Of a stretch of 14,100 nt of DNA, positions 6,330 through 13,819 are shown one piece after another. The notes beneath the pieces were generated by a model. The model was given only the letters and a program-made list of their open reading frames with translations. It did no database searches and had not been told where the DNA came from. Both the position numbers and the translations under genes were made by a program. How positions within the stretch are numbered: the first letter of the stretch is position 1; every line of letters begins with the position of its first letter. This DNA comes from Clostridiaceae bacterium (GTDB taxonomy: Bacteria > Bacillota > Clostridia > Oscillospirales > Acutalibacteraceae): contig CAJGBX010000030.1 in assembly GCA_904501685.1 (NCBI GenBank), positions 1-14,100 on the forward strand. Direction: 5' to 3'.

Positions 6330-6374
6330 TAGCTAATTTAAAAACTAAATGAAATTTGTCTTTTTAAAATAAAG

Positions 6375-6401
6375 ACTGTGCGAAGCTTAACCTCGCACAG
6401 T
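6375..6401 (-). terminator. Terminator after acpP
   Basis: ACTGTGCGA (6375-6383) and TCGCACAGT (6393-6401) form a perfect 9-bp stem with a 9-nt loop, beginning 24 bp after the acpP stop. On the minus strand it is followed by CTTTATTTT, a moderate U-tract; on the plus strand there is no T-run, so it acts for acpP. It isolates acpP from proS. Confidence 0.75.
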
Positions 6402-6425
6402 AAAAATCAATCAACAAATCAACTG

Positions 6426-6653
6426 TTATTTTGCAGCCTCAATATAGCCTACAACGTCACCAACGGTCTTGATACCCTCAATCTTATCATCAGGAACCTC
6501 AATTTCAAATTCATCCTCAATCGACATAATGATATCAACAACATCCAAGCTATCTGCACCTAAATCATCTGCGATGTTGGTTTCCATAGTAATCTCTTCT
6601 TCCGAAACATCAAGCTGCTGAGCAAGAATTGTCTTAATTTTTTCAAAAACCAT
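6426..6653 (-). CDS. acpP: Acyl carrier protein
   Basis: ACP carries growing acyl chains on a 4'-phosphopantetheine arm for the type II fatty acid synthase in the cytosol. The 75-residue acidic product has the expected four-helix pattern and the attachment motif GADSLDVVDIIM, with Ser35 as the phosphopantetheine site. Length is normal. The ATG at 6651-6653 follows GGAGG with 7-nt spacing. It stands alone between its own promoter (6772-6800) and terminator (6375-6401), not in a fab cluster, and is divergent from aroE. A second, pathway-specific carrier protein is possible in principle, but the sequence is typical of the primary AcpP. Confidence 0.95.
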   Translation of the reverse strand: MVFEKIKTILAQQLDVSEEEITMETNIADDLGADSLDVVDIIMSIEDEFEIEVPDDKIEGIKTVGDVVGYIEAAK

Positions 6654-6684
6654 TTTTATTCCTCCAGAAAATAATACAAAAATG

Positions 6685-6713
6685 TAGACTAATTTTTACT
6701 GCTGTGATATAAT
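6685..6713 (+). promoter_or_regulatory. aroE operon promoter (extended -10)
   Basis: TAGACT (6685-6690) lies 17 bp upstream of a perfect TATAAT (6708-6713) that is preceded by TGA, making an extended -10 (TGATATAAT). Transcription would begin near 6720, leaving a leader of about 117 nt before aroE. This promoter lies on the acpP side of the acpP promoter, so the two units would be transcribed through each other's start region. Confidence 0.65.
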
Positions 6714-6727
6714 TCAAGCAGTACCGG

Positions 6728-6751
6728 CTTTGATTTAAAACGAAATCAAAG
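6728..6751. repeat. Inverted repeat in the acpP-aroE intergenic region
   Basis: CTTTGATTT (6728-6736) and AAATCAAAG (6743-6751) form a perfect 9-bp inverted repeat with a 6-bp spacer. It lies downstream of both predicted promoters, roughly +8 to +31 of the aroE transcript and +14 to +37 of the acpP transcript. It can be a dyad operator or an RNA hairpin in both leaders. The TTTGA/TCAAA half-sites recall MarR-type FabT boxes of other Firmicutes, but the spacing is longer, so that link is weak. Confidence 0.6.
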
Positions 6752-6771
6752 TACAGTTCTTTTGCTTAATA

Positions 6772-6800
6772 ATAATATGTTGTCCAAAGCAATTTGTCAA
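6772..6800 (-). promoter_or_regulatory. acpP promoter (sigma-A type)
   Basis: On the minus strand a consensus TTGACA (6795-6800) is separated by 17 bp from TATTAT (6772-6777). Transcription would start near 6765, about 112 nt upstream of the acpP ATG. The promoter is close to consensus, as expected for an abundant protein. Confidence 0.8.
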
Positions 6801-6836
6801 TAGAATTTTTAAAAAATTACCAAAGAGGTTTTATTT

Positions 6837-7682
6837 ATGAAGCAAAACTTTGCCATTATAGGCCACCCTATCGGACACACTATGTCACCGTTTGTACATA
6901 AAAGGCTTTTTGCCCTACAGTCAAAAACGGCTGATTATTCGGTGCTTGATATCTCTCGCGAAGGCTTAAAGGATAGCTTTTCAACCGTGTTAAAGAGTCT
7001 TGACGGATTTAATGTTACCATTCCGCACAAAGAATCAATCCTTCCCCTTATAGACGAGGTAGATGAAAGTGCCTTAAAATACAATGCTGTCAACTGTGTC
7101 GCTGTCCGAAACGGCAAAACCTACGGCTGCAGCACCGACGCCTTTGGATTTACCAAGGCTTTGGAATCACATTCGGTTCCCCTTTCGGGTCGTGTTTTGG
7201 TTTTGGGTGCAGGCGGTGCCGCAAGAACCTTGGCACGTGAGGCTGCCGACTGCGGTTGCGAAATAACTATAGCCGTAAGAAACGGCAGTCTTGATAAGGC
7301 CAAAACTTTAACAGATTGGCTGAAATCCAACGGTGGTAAGGCCAATCTTACCGAGATAAACAGTATCGACGGTAAATTTGACCTTTGCATCAACGCTACG
7401 CCTGTCGGAATGTATCCCAACACCGATGCATCAATTATAACCGAAGCACAATTAAAGAGCTGCTCAGCCGTTTTTGACGCCGTTTACAACCCTCAAAAAA
7501 CTAAGCTGCTTTTATCGGCGGAAAAATTTGGAATTAAAACTGTCGGCGGAATGGCAATGTTGGTTTGGCAGGCAGTAAAGGCACACGAATTTTGGTACGG
7601 CGCCGAATTTAACACTGCCGATATTAACGACCTGATAGATGCTGCAAACCAAGAAATGTCGAGGATATTTTATGAAAAATAA
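6837..7682 (+). CDS. aroE: Shikimate dehydrogenase (NADP+)
   Basis: This enzyme reduces 3-dehydroshikimate to shikimate, the fourth step of the shikimate pathway. In the 281-residue product the substrate domain carries GHPIGHTMSPFVH, the catalytic Lys65 in NVTIPHKE, Asn86 and Asp101 (STDAFGF). The nucleotide-binding loop is GAGGAAR (124-130). The usual HSLSP reads HTMSP, so the first shikimate-binding Ser is a Thr (residue 15), a conservative change. An AGAGGT site lies 7 nt before the ATG. It is the first gene of the aro operon and overlaps aroK by 11 bp. The main alternative is a quinate/shikimate dehydrogenase paralogue, but the operon argues for AroE. Confidence 0.95.
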   Translation: MKQNFAIIGHPIGHTMSPFVHKRLFALQSKTADYSVLDISREGLKDSFSTVLKSLDGFNVTIPHKESILPLIDEVDESALKYNAVNCVAVRNGKTYGCSTDAFGFTKALESHSVPLSGRVLVLGAGGAARTLAREAADCGCEITIAVRNGSLDKAKTLTDWLKSNGGKANLTEINSIDGKFDLCINATPVGMYPNTDASIITEAQLKSCSAVFDAVYNPQKTKLLLSAEKFGIKTVGGMAMLVWQAVKAHEFWYGAEFNTADINDLIDAANQEMSRIFYEK

Positions 7683-8178
7683 TATAGTTTTATGCGGCTT
7701 TATGGGGTCAGGTAAATCCACAGTCGGAAAAATATTGGCACAAAAGCTCAATTTCACCTTTAAGGACAGCGACGAATGTATTGAGCAAAGAGAAAATATG
7801 TCTGTAAGCGAAATTTTCAAGACCTACGGCGAGGAATATTTTCGCAAGACGGAATCGCTCGTAATAAAAGAACTTTCACTCCAAAACGGCTTGGTAATTT
7901 CCACCGGAGGAGGTGCGGTTTTAAACAGTGATAATGCCGCTGCCTTACGGCAAAGCGGAACTGTAATTTTCCTTGACGTAACACCCGAAACAGTGCTTGA
8001 ACGCTTGAAGAATGATGCCTCCCGTCCGCTTTTACAACGCAAAGATAAGGCTGAGGCTATTACTGAACTTTTAATTGCGCGAAAGCCTGTATATCAGGCC
8101 GCGGCACACTATGCCGTCAACGCCAACCGGGATGCTTTAAAAACGGTTGAAGAAATCTTGACATTGCAAGGTATTTGA
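7672..8178 (+). CDS. aroK: Shikimate kinase
   Basis: Shikimate kinase phosphorylates shikimate to shikimate 3-phosphate with ATP. The 168-residue product has the Walker A loop GFMGSGKST (9-17), Asp34 of the DSD shikimate site, Arg58, the GGG loop (79-81), the lid arginine in SRPLL (Arg118) and Arg137 in ARKPVY. These positions match the well-studied Mycobacterium enzyme almost residue for residue. The frame is open further upstream, but the ATG at 7672 gives the family N-terminus (MKNNIVLCGF) and is preceded by GAGGAT; it lies inside the last 11 bp of aroE, which suggests coupling. A short hairpin spans its stop codon. Confidence 0.95.
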   Translation: MKNNIVLCGFMGSGKSTVGKILAQKLNFTFKDSDECIEQRENMSVSEIFKTYGEEYFRKTESLVIKELSLQNGLVISTGGGAVLNSDNAAALRQSGTVIFLDVTPETVLERLKNDASRPLLQRKDKAEAITELLIARKPVYQAAAHYAVNANRDALKTVEEILTLQGI

Positions 8179-8191
8179 TGTAAAATCAAAT
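8173..8191 (+). repeat. Hairpin spanning the aroK stop codon
   Basis: ATTTGAT (8173-8179) and ATCAAAT (8185-8191) form a 7-bp inverted repeat with a 5-nt loop, and the aroK TGA is inside the left arm. A second, purely A/T inverted repeat (8190-8205) follows. The 74-bp aroK-aroB gap is the widest in the aro operon. No U-run follows the first hairpin, so it is not a clear terminator. The TTTGAT/ATCAAA arms resemble the repeat at 6728-6751. Confidence 0.4.
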
Positions 8192-8252
8192 AATAATTTT
8201 ATTATGGGTACATATTAGAGATTTTTTGCTGTATTTTAGGGGATGACGCACA

Positions 8253-9311
8253 ATGCAAAAAACACTATCGGTAAAAATGCCTCGGGCTTACGATATAATC
8301 ATTGAAAACGGACTTATTAAAAAAGTAGGCGAATTAATCAAGCCAACTGTTAAGGGTAAGTCCTGCGTTGTTATGACCGATACTAATGTTGAGCCTTTAT
8401 ATCTTGATACGGTTGTCGAATCTTTAAAATCCGCCGGCTTTACCGTTTCGAGTCACGTTTTTCTTGCCGGTGAAGAACATAAAAATTTACGCACCGTTGA
8501 GGATATGCTGAGTGTTATGTGCTCGGCAGGACTCACAAGGTCGGACTTTGCCGTTGCCTTAGGCGGCGGTGTTTGCGGTGATTTGACCGGCTTTGCCGCA
8601 TCAATTTATCTTCGCGGAATTGACTATATCGGTATCCCAACCACCCTTTTAGCTCAGATTGATTCCTCGGTCGGCGGAAAGACCGGCTGTGATTTGGTAT
8701 ACGGCAAAAATCTGGTCGGCGCTTTTCACGCACCGACGGCGGTACTGATTGACCCTGACTGTCTTAACACATTATCACAAAAAATCTACAGTGACGGTCT
8801 TGCCGAAGCTATAAAATACGGCGTAATCAAGTCGGAAAAGCTTTTTGAACGCTTATTAAGCGAGGATGCTCATAGCTTTATTAACGAGCTTATACTTGAA
8901 TGTGTTACCATTAAGCGTGATATTACCGAAAAGGATTTTTTTGAGCACGGTGACCGTATACTTCTCAACTTCGGTCATACTATCGGTCACTCGATTGAAA
9001 AATATTATAACTTCAAGGATATGACACACGGTGAGGCTGTCGGTATCGGTATGGTCATTATGGCATTAGCCGCTGAACGAAACGGCGAATGTGAAATAGG
9101 TACCGCCAAGCGTATTACCGCCTGCCTGCATAAATATAATCTTCCTGCAACAACGGGAATAGATTTGAAAACCTTAACCGAGGGCTCTTATAACGATAAA
9201 AAACGCCGAGGCAAGAATATAAAGCTGGTTGTTCCTCAAAAAATCGGCAACTGTGCAGTTAAGGTGCTGCCGACCGACAAGCTTTTACAGTATCTCGGAG
9301 GCGAAGAATGA
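8253..9311 (+). CDS. aroB: 3-dehydroquinate synthase
   Basis: AroB converts DAHP to 3-dehydroquinate, the second step of the shikimate pathway, using NAD+ and a divalent metal. The 352-residue product has the NAD loop GGGVCGD (104-110), TTLLAQIDSSVGGKTGCDL (130-148) with Lys143, and GKNLVGAFHAP (151-161). The metal ligands are seen as Glu185 (LAEAIKYG), His242 (FGHTIGH) and His259 (HGEAVGIG). The length is normal. The ATG follows AGGGG with about 10-nt spacing. It ends in an ATGA overlap with aroA. It has no fused kinase or dehydroquinase domain, so it is a stand-alone enzyme. Confidence 0.96.
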   Translation: MQKTLSVKMPRAYDIIIENGLIKKVGELIKPTVKGKSCVVMTDTNVEPLYLDTVVESLKSAGFTVSSHVFLAGEEHKNLRTVEDMLSVMCSAGLTRSDFAVALGGGVCGDLTGFAASIYLRGIDYIGIPTTLLAQIDSSVGGKTGCDLVYGKNLVGAFHAPTAVLIDPDCLNTLSQKIYSDGLAEAIKYGVIKSEKLFERLLSEDAHSFINELILECVTIKRDITEKDFFEHGDRILLNFGHTIGHSIEKYYNFKDMTHGEAVGIGMVIMALAAERNGECEIGTAKRITACLHKYNLPATTGIDLKTLTEGSYNDKKRRGKNIKLVVPQKIGNCAVKVLPTDKLLQYLGGEE

Positions 9312-10579
9312 AAGCTTTAATTTCCCCTTCTGACCTTTGCGGTACCGTTTTGGCTCCGCCGTCAAAATCGGCAGGACACCGTTCTCTTATCTGTGCCGCT
9401 TTGTCCGACGGTGAGGTGAAAATTAATAATTTAGGCGAATCAAACGATATGACCGCCACCATAAATGCTTTAACCGCTTTAGGTGCCACCTTCAGGCGTG
9501 ACGGCTTGACCGCAACCATAACCCCTGTAAAACACAACAATAAGGATATAACTGTTGATTTCCTCGAATCCGGTTCAACCGCAAGGTTTTTGATTCCTGT
9601 TGCCGCCGCATTAGGCTGTGAAAACATAACATTCACCGGCCAAGGCAGATTGCCCAAGCGTCCTTTCGACACAATTGCTGAGGTTCTGCGTAAAAACGGT
9701 GTAACCTGCTTTGGTGATTCATTACCTATGACCGTTTCCGGTCAGCTAAAGTGTGGCAGCTTCACCCTGCCCGGTGACATAAGCTCGCAGTATATTAGCG
9801 GACTTTTGTTGGCCTTAAGTATTGTTGAGGGTGAAAGTGAGATAATACTCACCACACCCTTGCAGTCAAGGGACTATGTCTTAATGACGGTTAACGAGCT
9901 TCGCTCTTTCGGTACCGAAATTACTGTTCTTGAAAACGGCTTTAAAATTTCGGGAAGACCCTCACTAACTTCAACCGACCGCTATGTAGAGGGTGACTGG
10001 TCTCAGGCGGCGTTTCACCTGGTTGCAGGTGCCGTCGGCGGTGATATTACTGTTACGGGCGTTGATTTAAATTCCTTACAGGGTGACGAAGAAATTGTTA
10101 ATTTACTGCGACGCTTCGGTGCCGAAATCACCGTTTCGGGAAGTAGCGTTACCGCTAGAAAATCCGCCTTAAAAGGTATAACGATAGACGCTTCTCAAAT
10201 TCCCGATTTAGTGCCGATTTTGGCAGTTGCCGCCTCGTTCGCCGAGGGCAAAACTGTAATTAATAACGCCGGACGCCTGAGAATAAAAGAAAGTGACCGT
10301 CTTTATGAAACTGCTTTAAGATTAAAGTTGTTCGGTATTGATGTCACCGAAACGGCAGACGGACTTAAAATTTTTAAAGGGGCGCCTCACGGTGCAGACA
10401 TAACCTCGGCTAACGACCATAGAATCGTAATGGCATTTTCTGTAATGGCAGCTAACTCTTACGGACCGTCAACGATTGACGGTGCAGAGGCCATAAATAA
10501 ATCATATCCCTTATTCTTTAAGGATTTTACTTCACTCGGAGGTGAATGTAATGTCATCGACAATAGGCGAAAGGATTAA
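9308..10579 (+). CDS. aroA: 3-phosphoshikimate 1-carboxyvinyltransferase (EPSP synthase)
   Basis: EPSP synthase joins phosphoenolpyruvate to shikimate 3-phosphate and is the target of glyphosate. The 423-residue product shows PPSKSAGHR (17-25; Lys20, Ser21, Arg25), the PEP loop ESGSTARFL (87-95), QYISGLL (161-167), the catalytic Asp300 (IPDLVPILAVAA), RLRIKESDR (323-331) and NDHRI (369-373). The PEP loop differs from the NAGTAMRPL of the glyphosate-sensitive E. coli enzyme and has Phe in place of Pro101. The gene starts in the aroB stop (ATGA) and ends 29 bp inside aroC, so all three are probably translationally coupled. Confidence 0.96.
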   Translation: MKALISPSDLCGTVLAPPSKSAGHRSLICAALSDGEVKINNLGESNDMTATINALTALGATFRRDGLTATITPVKHNNKDITVDFLESGSTARFLIPVAAALGCENITFTGQGRLPKRPFDTIAEVLRKNGVTCFGDSLPMTVSGQLKCGSFTLPGDISSQYISGLLLALSIVEGESEIILTTPLQSRDYVLMTVNELRSFGTEITVLENGFKISGRPSLTSTDRYVEGDWSQAAFHLVAGAVGGDITVTGVDLNSLQGDEEIVNLLRRFGAEITVSGSSVTARKSALKGITIDASQIPDLVPILAVAASFAEGKTVINNAGRLRIKESDRLYETALRLKLFGIDVTETADGLKIFKGAPHGADITSANDHRIVMAFSVMAANSYGPSTIDGAEAINKSYPLFFKDFTSLGGECNVIDNRRKD

Positions 10580-11639
10580 AACAACGGTTTTCGGTGAAAG
10601 CCACGGTATCGCAATCGGTGCTGTTATGGATGCACCGCCTGCAGGATATAAAATTGATTTTGATGAAATACTGATTCAAACCGCTCGCCGTGCGCCGGGT
10701 CAGGACCCGTCAGCTACTGCACGTAAGGAAACCGATACACCCAAAATTTTATCGGGATTACTAAACAATGTTACCACCGGTGCGCCGTTGTCATTTATTA
10801 TTGAAAACAGTGACCAGCGCTCACACAACTATGACGGTATTGCCGACCGTCCGCGTCCGTCACACGCAGATTATGCAGCTTCGGTAAGATATAACGGATA
10901 TAATGATATCAGAGGCGGAGGCAACTTTTCAGGTCGCCTGACCGCACCGCTCACTGTTGCCGGTGCCGTTGCGCGTCAAATTTTAAAGCAACACAGAATT
11001 ATTATCGGCGGTCACGTTTTAGGTGTCGGCTCCTCGTTTGACGAGCCGTTTAACCCGGTTGATATATCTGTAGATATGCTCGAAAATCTTAATAAACAAT
11101 ACTTCTCGGTAATTTCCAATGCTTCAAAGCAAAAAATGCAAGCCGAAATTGCCGACGCCAAAAAAAGCGGTGACAGTATTGGCGGAGAAATTGAGATTGC
11201 TGTTGTAGGCTTGCCTGCAGGTATCGGCTCACCGACCGCCAGAGGTATCGAAAATGTAATTTCAAGTGCAGTTTTCACCGTGCCTGCCATAAAAGGCATT
11301 GAATTCGGTGACGGCTTCGGTTTGGCATCAATGAGAGGCTCAGAAGCTAATGACCGGATGTACTTCGACGGCGATACCGTAAAATGCCGCACCAATCACT
11401 CAGGCGGAATCACCGGCGGAATCTCAAACGGTATGCCGCTGATTGTACGTTGTGCCGTAAAACCTACACCGTCAATAGCATTAGAGCAGGATACTGTAAA
11501 TTTAAAGACCAGGCAGAACGACAAGCTGATTATCGAAGGCCGTCACGACCCTTGTATAGTACCACGTGCCTTACCCGCTGTTGAAGCGGCAGTGGCCTTG
11601 GCTCTGCTTGATTTGATTTCAGAGGTGAAGCCGCTATGA
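10551..11639 (+). CDS. aroC: Chorismate synthase
   Basis: AroC removes phosphate from EPSP to give chorismate, using reduced FMN. The 362-residue product has FGESHG (14-19, His18), RRAPGQDPSATARKETD (46-62), RPSHADY (102-108, His105), GGGNFSGR (122-129) and GSEANDRM, and ends with GRHDPCIVPRALPAVEAAVA. Start: a GTG at 10542 is in frame, but the ATG at 10551 lies 8 nt after GGAGG and gives the family N-terminus MSSTIGERIK. It overlaps the end of aroA by 29 bp, and its own stop overlaps the pheA start (ATGA). No flavin reductase domain is fused, so reduced FMN must come from elsewhere. Confidence 0.96.
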   Translation: MSSTIGERIKTTVFGESHGIAIGAVMDAPPAGYKIDFDEILIQTARRAPGQDPSATARKETDTPKILSGLLNNVTTGAPLSFIIENSDQRSHNYDGIADRPRPSHADYAASVRYNGYNDIRGGGNFSGRLTAPLTVAGAVARQILKQHRIIIGGHVLGVGSSFDEPFNPVDISVDMLENLNKQYFSVISNASKQKMQAEIADAKKSGDSIGGEIEIAVVGLPAGIGSPTARGIENVISSAVFTVPAIKGIEFGDGFGLASMRGSEANDRMYFDGDTVKCRTNHSGGITGGISNGMPLIVRCAVKPTPSIALEQDTVNLKTRQNDKLIIEGRHDPCIVPRALPAVEAAVALALLDLISEVKPL

Positions 11640-12748
11640 CCCTCGATGAAATAAGAGTAAAAATAGACGAAATCGACCGCAAGCTTATTCCGTTACTGAA
11701 AAGCAGAATGGAATGCTCGTTGGAGGTCGCAAAAATAAAACGTGATGAAAATCTTCCAATATATCACCCAAAACGTGAAAAAGAGATTTTAGACCGGGTC
11801 GAAGCTGAAGCAGGTGACACCTTCGGTCAGTATGTAATGAGCATTTACCGAAGTATTATGTCGGTAAGCCGCTCATTTCAGGGTGACGAATTAAGCCTTA
11901 AAAGTGATTTTGCAAAAAAGCTTTCCTCCCTGCCCTCCGACTACAGCTTCAAAAAAGTAATCTGTCAGGGTGCTAAAGGGTCGTTTTCTCACGAGGCGGC
12001 AAATAAAATGTTTCCTGATATCAAGCCTCAATTTTTATATGAATTTGAGGATGTCTTTAAGGCTGTAGAGCAGGACGAAACCGCAGTAGGCATACTTCCG
12101 GTTGAAAATTCAACTGCAGGGTCGGTTTATAACGTTTATGACCTGATACTTAAATACAACCACTGTATTGTAAAGGCAATCAGACTTGATGTTTCGCAAA
12201 ATCTTTTAAGCGTCGGTAACAAGGATGAAATAAAAACCGTATATTCTCATCCACACGCCTTAAAGCAGTGCGAAAACTACATAAAGCAGCATAATTTAAA
12301 GACTGTCGAGTTTGAAAATACCGCTTTAGCGGCTAAATACGTCACTGAGCTTAATGACCCGTCTGTAGCGGCTATAGGCTCATCTGCCGCAGCTGAAATT
12401 TACGGGCTTAAGGTTGTCGAAAGCTCCATTCAAAACGAATCCGACAATGTTACCCGATTTATCGCAGTTTCAAAAAGCGCTTTTGTTTCGACAGACAGTG
12501 ATACAGTAAGCGTTGCATTTGCAATTCCGCACGAAAAAGGCTCACTCTACCGCATTTTAGGTCGGTTCGCCGAAAGCGGAATGAATCTGACCAAGCTTGA
12601 ATCCCGACCTTTGGGACACGATTTCGAATATAAATTTTATATGGATTTTTCGGGCAATATAAGAGATGAGCGAACACTGAATTTACTTGCCTCAATCAAG
12701 TCCGAGCTATCATATTTTGTATTTTTAGGTAACTACACGCAAAGTTAA
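11636..12748 (+). CDS. pheA: Bifunctional chorismate mutase / prephenate dehydratase (P-protein)
   Basis: This enzyme converts chorismate to prephenate and then to phenylpyruvate, the precursor of phenylalanine. The 370-residue product has three parts. An AroQ-type helical chorismate mutase (about 1-82) contains Arg7, Arg24, Lys35, Arg47 and Glu48. A prephenate dehydratase domain (about 107-280) has GILPVENSTAGSV and the catalytic NVTRF motif (Thr273-Arg274-Phe275). A C-terminal ACT domain (about 291-365) has the ESRP motif (322-325) that binds phenylalanine in known enzymes, so feedback inhibition is likely. It is coupled to aroC by an ATGA overlap and ends the aromatic part of the operon. 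Confidence 0.96.
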   Translation: MTLDEIRVKIDEIDRKLIPLLKSRMECSLEVAKIKRDENLPIYHPKREKEILDRVEAEAGDTFGQYVMSIYRSIMSVSRSFQGDELSLKSDFAKKLSSLPSDYSFKKVICQGAKGSFSHEAANKMFPDIKPQFLYEFEDVFKAVEQDETAVGILPVENSTAGSVYNVYDLILKYNHCIVKAIRLDVSQNLLSVGNKDEIKTVYSHPHALKQCENYIKQHNLKTVEFENTALAAKYVTELNDPSVAAIGSSAAAEIYGLKVVESSIQNESDNVTRFIAVSKSAFVSTDSDTVSVAFAIPHEKGSLYRILGRFAESGMNLTKLESRPLGHDFEYKFYMDFSGNIRDERTLNLLASIKSELSYFVFLGNYTQS

Positions 12749-12763
12749 CAGAGGTAATCCAAA

Positions 12764-13792
12764 ATGAATGACTTTAAAATCAGTAAAAAGAAATCAACAT
12801 ACCGCAAGCACAAGCGCCAGCTGTTGATGTTTAATACCATAACCTCCATTGTGCTGGCGGTTTGCGTTTTTGCAACTGCGGCACTTGGTTTGGTTGCTTA
12901 TACCGTCAGCAATATGCGACACACCGACATAATTGAGGAAAATGTAGGTATTTCCGAGGAGGCAAAGGACCTGCCGAAGGAAATAATAAACATTGCGTTG
13001 TTCGGTATAGACTCAAGAAGTACTAAGGTTGAAAATCTTACCGAGGCACTGTCCGGTCGTTCTGACACTATAATTATTTTATCTATTAACACAATTGATA
13101 AGTCAATCAAAATGACCTCTATATTGCGTGACAGCTGGGTTCCAATGCTTAACAGCAAGCGTAAGCCCACAACCAATAAAATAAACGCCGCGTATTCCTT
13201 CGGAGGTGCGGAAAACGCACTTCGTACAGTTAACACTAACTTTGGACTTAATATAACCGACTATGTTGCGGTTAATATGCAGCAAATGGTTAGAATTGTC
13301 GATATACTTGACGGTGACGGCTTAAAAGTGAACATTACCCCTATGGAAATGAGGAGAATTAATGAGCTGTCCGATAACAGCGAGGGCTTTAACTCACCGC
13401 CGCTTACAAAACACGGTTTAGTAAAGCTTAATCCCGTTCAGGCAGTATGCTACACAAGAATTCGTGACGATAGCGAGGAAACACGCGTTTTACGTCAGCA
13501 AAAAATACTCGGTATGCTGTTTGAAAATGCTAAAAACTTAAGTCCGGCTGAATACCCCGCCGTATTAAACAAGCTTTTAGCCTTTGTTGAGACCTCGTTG
13601 TCATTCGACGATATTTACCAGTTTGCACCCATGCTCTCGATTTCGTCACTGCATCTCCAAACAACCGCAGTACCCGGAAAAGAGGTTGTTGCCCAAGGCG
13701 GTATATTTGAGGACACTAACGGCACATGGGTTTGGAAATATGATATTGACAAGGCAAAGAACTACATTCTAAAATGGATTTACGGAATATAA
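12764..13792 (+). CDS. LytR-CpsA-Psr (LCP) family cell-wall glycopolymer transferase
   Basis: LCP proteins move polyprenyl-linked glycopolymers such as teichoic acids or capsule onto peptidoglycan on the outer face of the membrane. The 342-residue product has a basic cytoplasmic N-terminus, one membrane segment (about 22-47) and an extracellular LCP domain. Its motifs are IALFGIDSR (77-85), GRSDTIIILS (98-107), SILRDSWV (119-126), KINAAYSFGG (139-148) and the arginine-rich YTRIRDDSEETRVLRQQ (230-246), which correspond to the pyrophosphate and metal-binding residues of the family. It starts 15 bp after pheA with a GAGGT site and no visible terminator between, so it may be read with the aro genes. 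Which polymer it handles cannot be told. Confidence 0.9.
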   Translation: MNDFKISKKKSTYRKHKRQLLMFNTITSIVLAVCVFATAALGLVAYTVSNMRHTDIIEENVGISEEAKDLPKEIINIALFGIDSRSTKVENLTEALSGRSDTIIILSINTIDKSIKMTSILRDSWVPMLNSKRKPTTNKINAAYSFGGAENALRTVNTNFGLNITDYVAVNMQQMVRIVDILDGDGLKVNITPMEMRRINELSDNSEGFNSPPLTKHGLVKLNPVQAVCYTRIRDDSEETRVLRQQKILGMLFENAKNLSPAEYPAVLNKLLAFVETSLSFDDIYQFAPMLSISSLHLQTTAVPGKEVVAQGGIFEDTNGTWVWKYDIDKAKNYILKWIYGI

Positions 13793-13819
13793 ATTTTAAA
13801 TAATTAAAGGAAAAGCTTT

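Noticed and set aside
6728..6751. Assignment of the acpP-aroE dyad as a FapR or FabT operator
   Set aside because: It does not match the FapR box, and the spacing between TTTGA and TCAAA is longer than in FabT boxes, so no regulator is named.
6654..6836. Possible T-box or amino-acid riboswitch before the aro operon
   Set aside because: No T-box signature (AGGGUGGNACCGCG-like) and no antiterminator/terminator pair is present; the region is explained by two promoters and a dyad.
8190..8205. A/T-only inverted repeat after aroK as a terminator
   Set aside because: It has no G-C pairs and no following T-run, so it would be too unstable to terminate transcription.
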